From: Afipia sp.
GTDB lineage: Bacteria; Pseudomonadota; Alphaproteobacteria; Rhizobiales; Xanthobacteraceae
NCBI GenBank assembly: GCA_017308595.1
Contig: JAFKER010000015.1
Span: 62,001-126,000 of the forward strand
Reading direction: 5' to 3'
Length of the DNA: 64,000 nt
Shown here: in pieces, positions 43,369 through 52,671 of the stretch
Layout: each line of letters begins with the position of its first letter
How positions within the stretch are numbered: position 1 is the first letter of the stretch
Made by a program: the position numbers and the translations under genes
The notes under the pieces: model-generated
Seen by the model: the letters and a program-made list of their open reading frames with translations, nothing else
Databases searched by the model: none
Told to the model about the DNA's origin: nothing

Positions 43369-43839
43369 ATGAAAACTACCGAAGATCTTACGATCGGGGC
43401 GCTGTCAGCGCGCAGCGGAGTGAATATCGAGACGATCCGCTATTATGAGAAAATAGGCGTCATGCCGTCGCCCACCCGCAGCGCGAGCGGCTATCGCATC
43501 TACGGACCCGAGCATGTAAGGCGGTTGCATTTCGTTCGTCGCGGTCGGGAACTTGGATTTGGTCTCGACGAGCTGCGGGGATTGCTGCGTCTTGTCGATG
43601 GGCACACCTACACTTGCGAGGAGGTACATGCGCTCACAGTCGAGCATCTCACGGATATTCGTCAGAAGATCGCTGATTTGCGACGCCTCGAACGAGTGAT
43701 GTCGGACATGGCTGCCCAGTGCACGCGGGATCAGGTTCCGGAGTGTCCGATCATCGATGCGCTGTTCGAGATGAAGCCCGTCGCCCGCCAAATGCGTCGA
43801 CCCAGCGCTCGCACCGTAAAAGGCACTTCACCACGATGA
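43369..43839 (+). CDS. merR: Mercury-responsive regulator MerR
   Basis: The ATG at 43369 is preferred over the frame start at 43357. The 156-residue protein has a MerR HTH (TIGALSARSGVNIETIRYYEKIGVM) and the three Hg(II)-binding cysteines: Cys83, Cys118 and Cys126. These match the set of classic MerR. It is divergent from merTPAB across the operator-promoter, as in the standard gram-negative arrangement. Confidence 0.92.
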   Translation: MKTTEDLTIGALSARSGVNIETIRYYEKIGVMPSPTRSASGYRIYGPEHVRRLHFVRRGRELGFGLDELRGLLRLVDGHTYTCEEVHALTVEHLTDIRQKIADLRRLERVMSDMAAQCTRDQVPECPIIDALFEMKPVARQMRRPSARTVKGTSPR

Positions 43840-43972
43840 ATATTCCGGCTTCGATGGTCGGCAATTGGGGACGATGAATAACCGCCAATGTCGGGAACCT
43901 CTGGGCTATGACCTACATTCCGACCGAGCAACTTTCGAGTGGCCAAACTCCCCGAGACGCCGTGGCTTTTAT

Positions 43973-44236
43973 CTAACCAGGTCGACCTTTCTGCGCCGGA
44001 TTCTTCTCGTCACGCCGATCGTTCTTGCTCTGCATCATTCGATTGCAGTTCTCCATCATCTGGTTCATCTGGCCCATCATACCCATCATTGCTTTCATAT
44101 CACCGCTCATCATGCCGTGATCGCCCGCCTGCGGGGGCGATGGCGTCGGGGTATCTTGGGCGCGGGCAACGGGACCAAAAGCCAAGCCTGTTCCAACGGC
44201 GAACAAAACGACTGCTAATGTTGCAACTGTTTTCAT
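43973..44236 (-). CDS. Secreted Met-rich small protein
   Basis: The 87-residue protein has a signal peptide (MKTVATLAVVLFAVGTGLAF) and a Met-rich centre (MMSGDMKAMMGMMGQMNQMM). Met-rich periplasmic proteins commonly bind Cu(I) or Ag(I). It lies in the metal island near an ECF sigma and cus genes, which supports a metal role. No named family is clear. Confidence 0.65.
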   Translation of the reverse strand: MKTVATLAVVLFAVGTGLAFGPVARAQDTPTPSPPQAGDHGMMSGDMKAMMGMMGQMNQMMENCNRMMQSKNDRRDEKNPAQKGRPG

Positions 44237-44311
44237 GGAAGATTATCCTCTCTGTTCCAGTTTACGAATGAACCCCGGCGTGCACGCCAGTCAATGGGTT
44301 TGGTCGCGCAT

Positions 44312-44629
44312 CTATTGTTGCGGATCGAGCGACTTACCTGATCGAGAAAGTAGGATCTTGGTTGGCCCCGCATCCGGATCATTTGGTGAATGAGCCCCGT
44401 GTTTCAGGCACATGAACATCATCAACATGCACGGCAGAAACGCTAGGACAGGGAGTAATCCCGCTGCTGCCAGCCAGTTCCAGTTCCAGTTCAGCGCAAC
44501 ACCAACGACAATTCCCGCGCCCGAGAAGAGATACAGCGCCAAGCGATACCGAGTGAAATAGCTAGTCACAGTATCGCGAAGTCGATTGCCTGACCCGAGG
44601 GTGGTTGCGTTGTGATCAATCATGGTCAT
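44312..44629 (-). CDS. Small membrane protein (DUF2933-like)
   Basis: The ATG at 44629 has AAGGAAGAG upstream and is preferred over 44734. The 105-residue product has two membrane helices (LALYLFSGAGIVVGVAL and LLPVLAFLPCMLMMFMCL), the second rich in Cys and Met, then a polar tail with a His (KHGAHSP). This resembles small DUF2933-type proteins found beside copper genes. Function is unknown. Confidence 0.6.
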   Translation of the reverse strand: MTMIDHNATTLGSGNRLRDTVTSYFTRYRLALYLFSGAGIVVGVALNWNWNWLAAAGLLPVLAFLPCMLMMFMCLKHGAHSPNDPDAGPTKILLSRSGKSLDPQQ

Positions 44630-44797
44630 ACGATTGCTCTTCCTTTTGGTGAAGAAAATGTAGAATCGTCGCTGTGAAAGGGTGGATGTGATCAATCCAA
44701 ATCCGCAACCCTTTCCCGCTTCGAACCAACTCACTGCGCGCTCGTCGATGACGCATACGCCTTTTGGCTGGTGCGCATCATTGCTCTCAGGTGCGCG

Positions 44798-45064
44798 TCA
44801 TCGGAGAGATTTAGGGCCGCCTTGATAGCGCCACACGTTTCCACCCTCGTCCACCTTCGGAGCGGCCTGGAAACGTGGCGTCATTCGGTCAGATGCGAAC
44901 GCAGACCTCAATTCGTTTTGCGAACCCCCAGTTCTGTATGCGCTCGGCCTGGCTTCATTTGGCCAATAGCTCTTGTCTGTGATTGTCGAGCCCGCGTGGA
45001 CGGTTGCAGCTATTGCCAGTAGCGGCAACGAGAGTGCGATCTTGAGAAGGTGATTCGTTAACAT
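44798..45064 (-). CDS. Secreted hypothetical protein
   Basis: The 88-residue protein has a signal peptide (MLTNHLLKIALSLPLLAIAATVHA) and a polar mature part with SYWPNEARPSAYRTG. No family is recognised. It lies just downstream of the sigma-NrsF pair in the same direction, a position where targets of such sigma factors often occur. Confidence 0.6.
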   Translation of the reverse strand: MLTNHLLKIALSLPLLAIAATVHAGSTITDKSYWPNEARPSAYRTGGSQNELRSAFASDRMTPRFQAAPKVDEGGNVWRYQGGPKSLR

Positions 45065-45176
45065 TGTCCGGCTCCGTTGTTAGAAGCGCGTGATATGCGC
45101 TTCTAAGAATGAGTTCGGAGCCAATCGTCTGCCGGTTACAGGCTCACGCCGACGTGAAAACGACAACCAAGGCCCG

Positions 45177-45818
45177 TTACCATCGCAAAAGCCGCGGTCC
45201 CAATATTGCGCCTGCGAAGGTGCAAAGGGCGATCGTGCCTCCGTACCAGACCGCAACAAATGGCAATGAATCGTCCGTGCAATGAAGCGCATAAGCCATT
45301 GCACTCACGCCGCCAGCAATGAGGCCGGCGAAGGCGCCTGTGCGGGCGAGATCCGTTGGGGCAGCCCTTCGTACCGACCAGATCGCAATTGCGAAAGGCA
45401 CGATCGCGATGATCGGAATGGAGAGGAGACATTCAAGCCACTGATCACCGACGATCATTTTGTCCCAATAGGAACTCGGCGCAAAAGCAAGGCTGATTGC
45501 GGCAAGTAACACAATCGCGAGGAACGGCATTGCTACCATAATCGACGAGGTTTTTCTCTCCCCTCCGGGGCGCGCCAGCCTTGTGAGATAGATCGACGCG
45601 ACGCCGACAATCCCCACCGTGAACGCGAGCTTCAGGAAGAGAAAAAGCAAGGCGCGGGCCGTCATCAGGTCTGTGCGGACACCCAGTCCGACAAGCATGA
45701 TGCCGAGTGCCACCACTGATGCGGCCGCAACGGCGACGCAAACCGTCCGAACGACTAGTCTGCGGTCCACCGGCTCTGCGTTCGCACTTAGTATGGCAAC
45801 CAAGTCATCCGTCTTCAT
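45177..45818 (-). CDS. NrsF-type (DUF1109) anti-sigma factor
   Basis: The ATG at 45818 overlaps the end of the sigma gene by 4 bases (ATGA) and is preferred over 45962. The 213-residue protein starts with MKTDDLVAILSANAEPVDRR and has six membrane helices, as in NrsF/DUF1109 proteins. These hold ECF sigma factors at the membrane until a signal, often metal or oxidative stress. Cys residues in LECLLSIP and LHCTDDS could take part in sensing. Confidence 0.85.
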   Translation of the reverse strand: MKTDDLVAILSANAEPVDRRLVVRTVCVAVAAASVVALGIMLVGLGVRTDLMTARALLFLFLKLAFTVGIVGVASIYLTRLARPGGERKTSSIMVAMPFLAIVLLAAISLAFAPSSYWDKMIVGDQWLECLLSIPIIAIVPFAIAIWSVRRAAPTDLARTGAFAGLIAGGVSAMAYALHCTDDSLPFVAVWYGGTIALCTFAGAILGPRLLRW

Positions 45819-46372
45819 GTTCTCATCTCCCGGATAATCAAGGCAGCCAGTGCTTTGAGCCCACGATGAATGTTTACTTTTACGGCCGATTCCGAAATAC
45901 CGCATCGGTCTGCCGCTTGAGCTATGCTCTGTCCGTCCAGTTTTACAGCCTCGATGGCGCATCGCATGTTTTTCGGCAACCGCTCCATGAGCCGTCTGAC
46001 GTCGTATGCACTCTCGGCGCTGACATTGTCGTCATGTGCCATGACCAGATCGGCCTCATCGATAGACACATCAGCGAACGACGTGCGGGTTCGACGCAGG
46101 AAATCGATCAACTTGTAGCGCGCGATCGCATGCACCCACGGTGTAAGCGGCTCCGTGGGGTCAAAGGTATGTCGCTTGATGTGGATCGCCAATACCGCTT
46201 CCTGAACCAGATCTTCAGCCTCTGCCGCGCCTCTGCCAATGCCCGCCAATTTGCCCTTGTAATACGCCCGCAGTCGGCGGCTCAGTCGCTCTAGCAATGC
46301 GCGGTGCGAAGCTGCGTCGCCATCCAGGCTCGCAAGCATCAGTGCCTTCAGTTCGTTTTCGTTGGTGGTCAT
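45815..46372 (-). CDS. ECF sigma factor
   Basis: The 185-residue protein has sigma-70 region 2 (about residues 20-95: EAEDLVQEAVLAIHIKRHTFDP, WVHAIARYKLIDFLRR) and region 4 (about 125-180: LPKNMRCAIEAVKLDGQSIA, ISESAVKVNIHRGLKAL). Paired with an NrsF-type anti-sigma factor, it fits the Caulobacter SigF-like group. Its position in a mercury-copper island suggests it responds to metal stress. Confidence 0.88.
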   Translation of the reverse strand: MTTNENELKALMLASLDGDAASHRALLERLSRRLRAYYKGKLAGIGRGAAEAEDLVQEAVLAIHIKRHTFDPTEPLTPWVHAIARYKLIDFLRRTRTSFADVSIDEADLVMAHDDNVSAESAYDVRRLMERLPKNMRCAIEAVKLDGQSIAQAADRCGISESAVKVNIHRGLKALAALIIREMRT

Positions 46373-46568
46373 ACTCGTATTATCTCTAGTAGTTCGCTGT
46401 TCCAGCCGGTTTGGTTACAGTCGCCGGTGCCTTAGTGTCGAAAGATCGTGGCACTCGCAAAGGCGCGCGCTCCTGGTTGTCTGAATCGGGCTGAGCGATG
46501 ATTTTCGCATGTCTTGCTACCGGTTTGCGTCACTTGCGACATTATGAAAATAGGGGGCACTTTCGAGT

Positions 46569-49500
46569 TCAAGAAGCGACGGACTCGCTTTGCGCCGAGA
46601 GCTTTACTTTGGCGTCCGATTTCAGACGCCTTTCCTTCACCAACCCATAAATCGCCGGAATCACAATCAGCGTCAGCAACGTCGATGAGACCATGCCGCC
46701 GATCATCGGCACCGCAATGCGTTGCATGATCTCCGAGCCGGTGCCGGTACTCCACATGATCGGCAGCAGCCCCGCCATGATGGCGACCACCGTCATCATC
46801 TTCGGCCGCACCCTCTCGACAGCGCCTTCCATGATCGCATCGTACAAATCGGATCGGGTCAGCGCCCGGCCCTCCCGCTCACGCCGCACCTTAATGTCCG
46901 CCAGCGCCTGGTTGAGGTAGATCAGCATGACGACCCCGGTTTCAGCGGCCACGCCCGCCAGCGCGATGAAACCGACAACGACGGCCACCGACAGGTTGAA
47001 TCCCAGCCACCACATCAGCCAGATGCCGCCGACCAGCGCGAATGGCAGCGACAACATGACGATCATCGTGTCCGTCACCGAGCGGAAGTTGAGATACAAC
47101 AGCAGGAAAATGATCAGCAGCGTCACCGGCACCACGATTTTCAGGCGGGCGGTCGCACGTTCGAGATATTCAAACTGCCCGCTCCACACCACGTAAGAGC
47201 CGGATGGGAACTGGATACTTGCCTTCACCGCCCGCTGGGCGTCGGCGACATAGCCGCCAAGATCGCGGTCGCGGATATCGACATAGATATAGGTGGCGAG
47301 TTGGCCGTTCTCGGTGCGGATCGAGGTCGGACCGCGCGACGGGGCAACTTTGGCGACTTCGCCGAGCGGCACCGCGCCACCACCCGGCATCGGAACCAGA
47401 ACATCGCTGGCGATGGCCTGCGGACTGTCGCGCAAATCGCGCGGGTATCGCATGTTGACGCTGAACCTTTGGCGGCCTTCGACGGTGGTGGTCACGGTCT
47501 GACCGCCAAGCGCGGTGCCGATGACGTCCTGGACGTCCTGGATCATGATGCCGTAGCGCGCCAATGCCGCACGGTCCGGCGTGACGTCGAGATAATATCC
47601 GCCTATCCCGCGCTCCGCATACGCCGACGACGTGCCGGGCACGGTCTTCAGAACCTGCTCGATCTGCTTGGCGAGTTTGTCGATCTCGACAAGATCAGTC
47701 CCGATCACCTTGACCCCGACCGGCGTCCGGATGCCTGTCGACAGCATATCGATGCGCGCTTTGATTGGCATGGTCCAGGCATTGGAGACGCCCGGAAATT
47801 GCAGCGCGCGGTCCATTTCGGCAGTCAGGCTGTCGATGGAGACGCCGGGTCGCCATTCCTCCTTCGGCTTCAGATTGATAATTGTTTCGAACATTTCCGA
47901 CGGCGCAGGATCGGTCGCCGTCAATGCGCGACCCGCCTTGCCGTAGACCGACGCCACTTCCGGAAATGACCGGATGATCCTGTCCTGGGTTTGCAGAAGC
48001 TCGCCCGCCTTGGTGACGGAAATGCCGGGCAACGTCGTCGGCATATAAAGCAACGTGCCTTCATTCAGGTTCGGCATGAACTCGGTGCCCAGTTGCCGCG
48101 CGGGCCAGACAGTCACAGCGAGCACCGCGAGCGACAGAAGGATGACCAATGTCTTGGCGCGCATGACGGCCTTGATCACTGGCCGATAAATCCAGATCAG
48201 GAAGCGATTGATCGGGTTCTTGTGCTCCGGAATGATTTTCCCGCGTACGAAGACAATCATCAGCGCCGGCACCAGTGTCACCGACAGCAACGCCGCCGCC
48301 GCCATCGCAAACGTCTTGGTGAACGCGAGCGGACTGAACAGCCGGCCTTCCTGCGATTCCAGCGTGAAGATCGGCATGAACGACACGGTGATGATCAGCA
48401 GACTGAAAAACAGCGCCGGACCGACCTCGGATGCAGCTTCGATCAGGATATCAACCCGAGAACGGCCGGGTTCGGCCCGCTCCAGATGCTTGTGCGCGTT
48501 CTCGATCATCACGATGGCCGCATCGACCATGGCGCCGATGGCAATCGCGATACCACCAAGGCTCATGATATTGGAGCCGATCCCGAGCAATTTCATCGCG
48601 CCGAACGCCATCAACACACCAACCGGCAACATGATGATGGCTACCAAGGCGCTGCGGACATGCAGCAGGAAGACGATGCAGACGAGTGCCACGACCAGGC
48701 TTTCTTCGAGCAGCGTATGCTTGAGCGTGGCGATAGCCGCGTTGATCAACTCGGAACGGTCATAGACCGGAACGATCTCGACCGATTTGGGCAGGCTGCT
48801 GGCGATCTCCTTAAATCGCTTCTTCACATTGTCGATGACGTCGAGTGCGTTGACGCCGAACCGCTGCAGCACGATACCACTCGCGACTTCCCCCTCACCG
48901 TTCAACTCGGTGATACCGCGCCGCTCGTCCGGACCAAGTTCAACCCGGGCGACATCGCGCAGCAGAACCGGCGTGCCGTTGTTAATCTTTAGCACGATAT
49001 TGCCGAGATCGTTGATGCCTTTCAGGTAACCCTTGCCGCGGATAACGTATTCGAACTCCGAAAGCTCGACGGTGCGGCCGCCGACGTCCGCATTGCTGGC
49101 GCGGATCGCATCGCGCATCTTCTGCATCGTGATGCCGAGATCGCGCATACGTTGCGGATTGAGGATGATATTGTATTGTTTGACGAAGCCTCCGACGCTC
49201 GCCACCTCGGCCACGCCCTCCGCCTTGGCGAGCGCAAATTTCAGGTTCCAGTCCTGAATCGCGCGCGTGTCCGAAAGGTTCAACTCCTTCGACATCACCG
49301 CATATTGGTAGACCCAGCCCACACCGGTGGCATCCGGCCCCATGGTCGGTGTTACGCCGGCCGGCAACCGCGATGCCGCGCCGTTGAGAAATTCAAGCAC
49401 GCGCGAGCGGGCCCAATAGATGTCGGTGCCATCTTCGAAAATGACGTAGACGAAAGAGACGCCGAAGAACGAGAAGCCCCGCACCACCTTCGACCGCGGC

Positions 49501-49727
49501 ACGGTCAGCATCGCCGTTGTCAGCGGATATGTGACCTGATCTTCGATCACCTGCGGCGCTTGTCCCGGGTATTCCGTATAGACAATGACTTGCGTATCGG
49601 AGAGATCCGGAATCGCATCGAGCGGCAGATGCGCCAGAGCATAGATGCCGGCAGCCGCGGCAAACCCCGCGCCGAAAAAGACCAGCAGCAGATTGCGGGC
49701 CGACCATGCAATGAGGCGGGCGATCAT
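46569..49727 (-). CDS. cusA: Copper/silver RND efflux pump CusA
   Basis: The 1052-residue protein is a heavy-metal RND pump with 12 membrane segments. It has the characteristic GAMVDAAIVMIENAHKHLE near residue 400 for proton relay. Methionines that bind Cu(I)/Ag(I) in CusA have likely equivalents in the periplasmic cleft (PSEMFETI, AWTMPIKARIDM). It drives metal from the periplasm through CusB and an outer-membrane channel. The start overlaps the end of cusB by 4 bases. Confidence 0.92.
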   Translation of the reverse strand: MIARLIAWSARNLLLVFFGAGFAAAAGIYALAHLPLDAIPDLSDTQVIVYTEYPGQAPQVIEDQVTYPLTTAMLTVPRSKVVRGFSFFGVSFVYVIFEDGTDIYWARSRVLEFLNGAASRLPAGVTPTMGPDATGVGWVYQYAVMSKELNLSDTRAIQDWNLKFALAKAEGVAEVASVGGFVKQYNIILNPQRMRDLGITMQKMRDAIRASNADVGGRTVELSEFEYVIRGKGYLKGINDLGNIVLKINNGTPVLLRDVARVELGPDERRGITELNGEGEVASGIVLQRFGVNALDVIDNVKKRFKEIASSLPKSVEIVPVYDRSELINAAIATLKHTLLEESLVVALVCIVFLLHVRSALVAIIMLPVGVLMAFGAMKLLGIGSNIMSLGGIAIAIGAMVDAAIVMIENAHKHLERAEPGRSRVDILIEAASEVGPALFFSLLIITVSFMPIFTLESQEGRLFSPLAFTKTFAMAAAALLSVTLVPALMIVFVRGKIIPEHKNPINRFLIWIYRPVIKAVMRAKTLVILLSLAVLAVTVWPARQLGTEFMPNLNEGTLLYMPTTLPGISVTKAGELLQTQDRIIRSFPEVASVYGKAGRALTATDPAPSEMFETIINLKPKEEWRPGVSIDSLTAEMDRALQFPGVSNAWTMPIKARIDMLSTGIRTPVGVKVIGTDLVEIDKLAKQIEQVLKTVPGTSSAYAERGIGGYYLDVTPDRAALARYGIMIQDVQDVIGTALGGQTVTTTVEGRQRFSVNMRYPRDLRDSPQAIASDVLVPMPGGGAVPLGEVAKVAPSRGPTSIRTENGQLATYIYVDIRDRDLGGYVADAQRAVKASIQFPSGSYVVWSGQFEYLERATARLKIVVPVTLLIIFLLLYLNFRSVTDTMIVMLSLPFALVGGIWLMWWLGFNLSVAVVVGFIALAGVAAETGVVMLIYLNQALADIKVRREREGRALTRSDLYDAIMEGAVERVRPKMMTVVAIMAGLLPIMWSTGTGSEIMQRIAVPMIGGMVSSTLLTLIVIPAIYGLVKERRLKSDAKVKLSAQSESVAS

Positions 49728-51142
49728 TGCGGTGCTCCGGCGTCCGAGAAGCCCTTAAGCGCAGCCTTAAGATTGCTTTCGGCGTCGATCAGGAAATTCG
49801 CCGAAACAACGACCGGCTCGCCTTCCGTGACGCCATCTCGCACCTCGACATAGCCGTCGCCGCGATGGCCGATCTTGACCTCGCGCGGTTCAAAGCGCCC
49901 CTCCCCTCTGTCGATGAAGACAGCCTGCCTGGTCCCGGTATCCATAACGGCACTTTCCGGGATCGTCAGGACCGGCTGCGGACTGCCGGTATTGATCTGA
50001 GCATCCACGTACATGTCGGGAAGCAACGCGCCATCAGTATTGGACAATTCAATTCGCACCCGGGCCGTTCGCGTTTCCCGATTCACTTGCGGATAGATGA
50101 CGCTGATCTTCCCGGCGAACTCCCGGTTTGGAAAGCTGCGCGCCTTAACGATGACCGCCTGTCCGACTGCAAGCGTTCCGAGATCGCGTTCCGCAACATC
50201 GATCATTGCCCAAACGACGGACGTGTCCGCAACCCGGAACAGAACATCGCCCGGCTGTGCGCGCATGCCTTCGACGGCATTGCGTTCCAGCACGATCCCG
50301 TCTCGGGGTGCCGACCACTCGACGGCAATCGGAACGGTGCGGTTCTTTTCCATCGCAACAATTGCGACATCGGGCACGTCGAGATTCATGAGCCGCTGAC
50401 GCGAGCCGCGACCGAACGGTCCGTCACCGCCCGTTGTTTTCGAGGTGATCGTCGCGATGTACTCGGCGGATGCCGAAGCAACCGACGGACTATAGATTTC
50501 CATCAGCGGCTGGCCCTTCGCGACCCTGGTGCCGGTGGTGACATCGGCAACCTTCTGAACCCAGCTTTCCGCCCGCATTGAAATGACGGAGATGCGGCGC
50601 TCGTCGAGCTGGATCGTGCCCGGCGCCCTGATCAATGTGCGGATGACCCGCTGTGCAGCGGGCTCGGATTTCACGCCGGTGCGCTGGATTTTTCCAGGCG
50701 AGAGTTTGACCGATCCGTCGTCGCTGTCTTCGCCTTCGTAGACGGGGATGTAGTTCATCCCCATCGAATCCTTTTTCGGAGTTGGCGACGTGTCCGGCAG
50801 CCCCATGGGATTGCGGTAGTACTTGATTTTTCGCTCCGTAGTGCCGCTGGCGGATGCCGCCGCTGGCGGCATTGCGTCCGGAGCTGCCTCGTCAAAACTG
50901 ACGTCGGCGCCCGCAGGAACGGCGCGATAATCGCGGCCATCCCCGGTCTTCCTCGGCGTGAGCGAATACGCAGGCTTGCCGTCCGGATCCTGAAAATAGA
51001 TCGGGGCGGAATTTCCTTCCGCCGCTGCGGGAGCAACCAAAGCGATGGTACCCGCCGGCGGACGCTGCACGCCGACGACGTAACCCATGCCTGCCATCGC
51101 GATTACCGCGGCGGCAGCGCTTACGAGAACGGCGCGGGTCAT
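49724..51142 (-). CDS. cusB: Efflux periplasmic adaptor CusB with metal-binding domain
   Basis: The 472-residue protein has an N-terminal membrane anchor or signal, then a heavy-metal-binding domain (KIKYYRNPMGLPDTSP, then KDSMGMNYIPVY near 105-135). A partly similar copy precedes it (PIYFQDPDGKPAYSLTPRK). The adaptor core follows (lipoyl and beta-barrel parts, GTRVAKGQPLMEIYSPS). It links CusA to the outer membrane and delivers Cu(I). It overlaps the FixH-like gene by 4 bases. Confidence 0.9.
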   Translation of the reverse strand: MTRAVLVSAAAAVIAMAGMGYVVGVQRPPAGTIALVAPAAAEGNSAPIYFQDPDGKPAYSLTPRKTGDGRDYRAVPAGADVSFDEAAPDAMPPAAASASGTTERKIKYYRNPMGLPDTSPTPKKDSMGMNYIPVYEGEDSDDGSVKLSPGKIQRTGVKSEPAAQRVIRTLIRAPGTIQLDERRISVISMRAESWVQKVADVTTGTRVAKGQPLMEIYSPSVASASAEYIATITSKTTGGDGPFGRGSRQRLMNLDVPDVAIVAMEKNRTVPIAVEWSAPRDGIVLERNAVEGMRAQPGDVLFRVADTSVVWAMIDVAERDLGTLAVGQAVIVKARSFPNREFAGKISVIYPQVNRETRTARVRIELSNTDGALLPDMYVDAQINTGSPQPVLTIPESAVMDTGTRQAVFIDRGEGRFEPREVKIGHRGDGYVEVRDGVTEGEPVVVSANFLIDAESNLKAALKGFSDAGAPQ

Positions 51143-51546
51143 TTCTGCGCCGTGATGACGAGCTTGTTCTCGACGGTACCAGTTTCGCCCTGAACCTTGG
51201 CGCCGAGCGAAAGCTGCCAGCGGCCCGCCATGCCGAACGTCGCCTTGAACTTGTAACTACCAGGCTCGGCGCCCGGCACCGGCGCAATCTTGGTTGCCAT
51301 CTCCTGCATGCCGTCCGGAGCCATGTCGAGGCGGGTCGCGAAGATGACGGCGTCAGGCACCGGCTTGCCGGTCTTCGTGTTCATCAGTCGGATGCTGATA
51401 ACCTTGTCGGGCCCGGCCTGGACGGTCTGGTCGACCAGCTCGAACCTGTAGTCTTTGATGTCTGCCAGAGCGGCCGTGCTCGCGCCACCGATTGCGGCAG
51501 CGATCAGCGCAACCTGGAAGGCCTGCGCGAAGTTAAACGTCTTCAT
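51139..51546 (-). CDS. FixH/YtkA-like secreted protein
   Basis: The 135-residue protein has a signal peptide (to about residue 29) and a beta-sandwich (VISIRLMNTKTGKPVPDAVI, then FKATFGMAGRWQLSLGAKVQ) like the FixH/YtkA proteins that occur in copper operons. It precedes cusB with a 4-base overlap, so it is coupled to the pump. It may bind copper; this is inference. Confidence 0.8.
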   Translation of the reverse strand: MKTFNFAQAFQVALIAAAIGGASTAALADIKDYRFELVDQTVQAGPDKVISIRLMNTKTGKPVPDAVIFATRLDMAPDGMQEMATKIAPVPGAEPGSYKFKATFGMAGRWQLSLGAKVQGETGTVENKLVITAQK

Positions 51547-51646
51547 GTTTCATAGTCCTCGATTGTCCTGGATATGCCGCAAGGGCGGCATGCGTCATCC
51601 GCGCGAACTTGCGTCCGCGCGGCAGCAATCGGCGCCAAAGCGCCGA

Positions 51647-52003
51647 TCAGACCAGGTTTCGAGGCGGGTGATCCGGTGGAGAACCGTCGAGGCCATCGGC
51701 GATCCGATCGTCGAAGGCCGTGAGCGGACGGTGGGATGGCAGAGGCGCCAGGATTCCGGTTGCCACAGGAGGCTGCGCCTGTGCAACACCCAACGCGCAC
51801 ATCGCGCGAAGCGGACAATCCTGGCAATCGTTGCTCTTTTGTGTCTCCGGACAGCAAGACATGTCGGCGGACATTGCCGACATATCGCTCATCGCGGAAG
51901 CCGACAGCGGCTTCGCCGCCGCGGGCGTGACCAGCGGCGAAGCAATGAGCCCGACGATCGCAAGGGTGGCGAGCAAACGGCTGACGAATTGGCAAAAATT
52001 CAT
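51647..52003 (-). CDS. Small secreted Met/Cys-containing protein
   Basis: The ATG at 52003 is chosen because a signal peptide follows (MNFCQFVSRLLATLAIVGLIA); the frame could also start at 52018. The mature part has MSDMSAMSADMSCC and CQDCPLRAMC, Met and Cys residues that could bind Cu or Hg. A Pro-rich tail follows. It is 100 bases upstream of the FixH-like gene. No family is recognised. Confidence 0.65.
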   Translation of the reverse strand: MNFCQFVSRLLATLAIVGLIASPLVTPAAAKPLSASAMSDMSAMSADMSCCPETQKSNDCQDCPLRAMCALGVAQAQPPVATGILAPLPSHRPLTAFDDRIADGLDGSPPDHPPRNLV

Positions 52004-52116
52004 AGCCCAACATCCCATAGGATCATGGACTTGGGAAGGCAGATCACATCACAAATCCGCCATAGACGGCAAACGATCAGATCCCAGTTACCTGCGACAT
52101 GGTTAAAAGATCAGTC

Positions 52117-52605
52117 TCAACCAGCGATATCACCGCCGATGAACCGCATGTACGTTCGCCGGCTGGAGGCGTCAAAGAGAACGACGTCGTAGGAATCGAC
52201 CCGCCTGCCCTCCATCCCCGGTGATCCCGACGGCATGCCGGGAACCGCCAATCCGACCGCGTTCGGACGTTCCTTCAATAGTCGTCGCACGGCCGCTGCG
52301 GGGACATGACCTTCAATGACGTATCCATCCGCCTCGGCCGTATGACACGCCGCAAGGTCAGCAGGTACGCGAAGACGTTTCCGGACAGTATGAAGATCTG
52401 CCGTTTCCTCGATCGTGACGGCGAAACCAGCCGCCTGGAGATGGCGCACCCAACCCGAGCAGCAACCGCAATTTGGATCCTTATGAACCAGGACAACGGA
52501 TTCCGCAGCGGAAGTAGTGCCGTTCGGGAAAGCCAGTAGCGCGGCGGTTAGTCTCAAAACGCCTCTGCGGTTGAAAACGGTTGGATATTTACCTGAGTTA
52601 TCCAT
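52117..52605 (-). CDS. DUF411 metal-binding protein
   Basis: The 162-residue protein has a Tat-like signal (NRRGVLRLTAALLAF) and a DUF411 core (VLVHKDPNCGCCSGWVRHL, LAACHTAEADGYVIEGHVP). The CGCC motif and His residues are the likely metal ligands. DUF411 proteins (CopG-like) are regular partners of cus and cop genes. It precedes the cusBA operon. Confidence 0.9.
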   Translation of the reverse strand: MDNSGKYPTVFNRRGVLRLTAALLAFPNGTTSAAESVVLVHKDPNCGCCSGWVRHLQAAGFAVTIEETADLHTVRKRLRVPADLAACHTAEADGYVIEGHVPAAAVRRLLKERPNAVGLAVPGMPSGSPGMEGRRVDSYDVVLFDASSRRTYMRFIGGDIAG

Positions 52606-52671
52606 GTCGCGGGGTCCGTACTCTGTTGATGATCGAGACTACTCCAGACATCTCTTCCTCCGAACAAAATT

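Noticed and set aside
43865-44271. Plus-strand frames overlapping the Met-rich small gene.
   Set aside because: The His/Ser-rich translations are the reverse of a Met-rich coding sequence with a clear signal peptide.
47991-48992. Plus-strand frame of 333 codons opposite cusA.
   Set aside because: It is a shadow of an intact RND pump gene in a GC-rich region and has no family resemblance.
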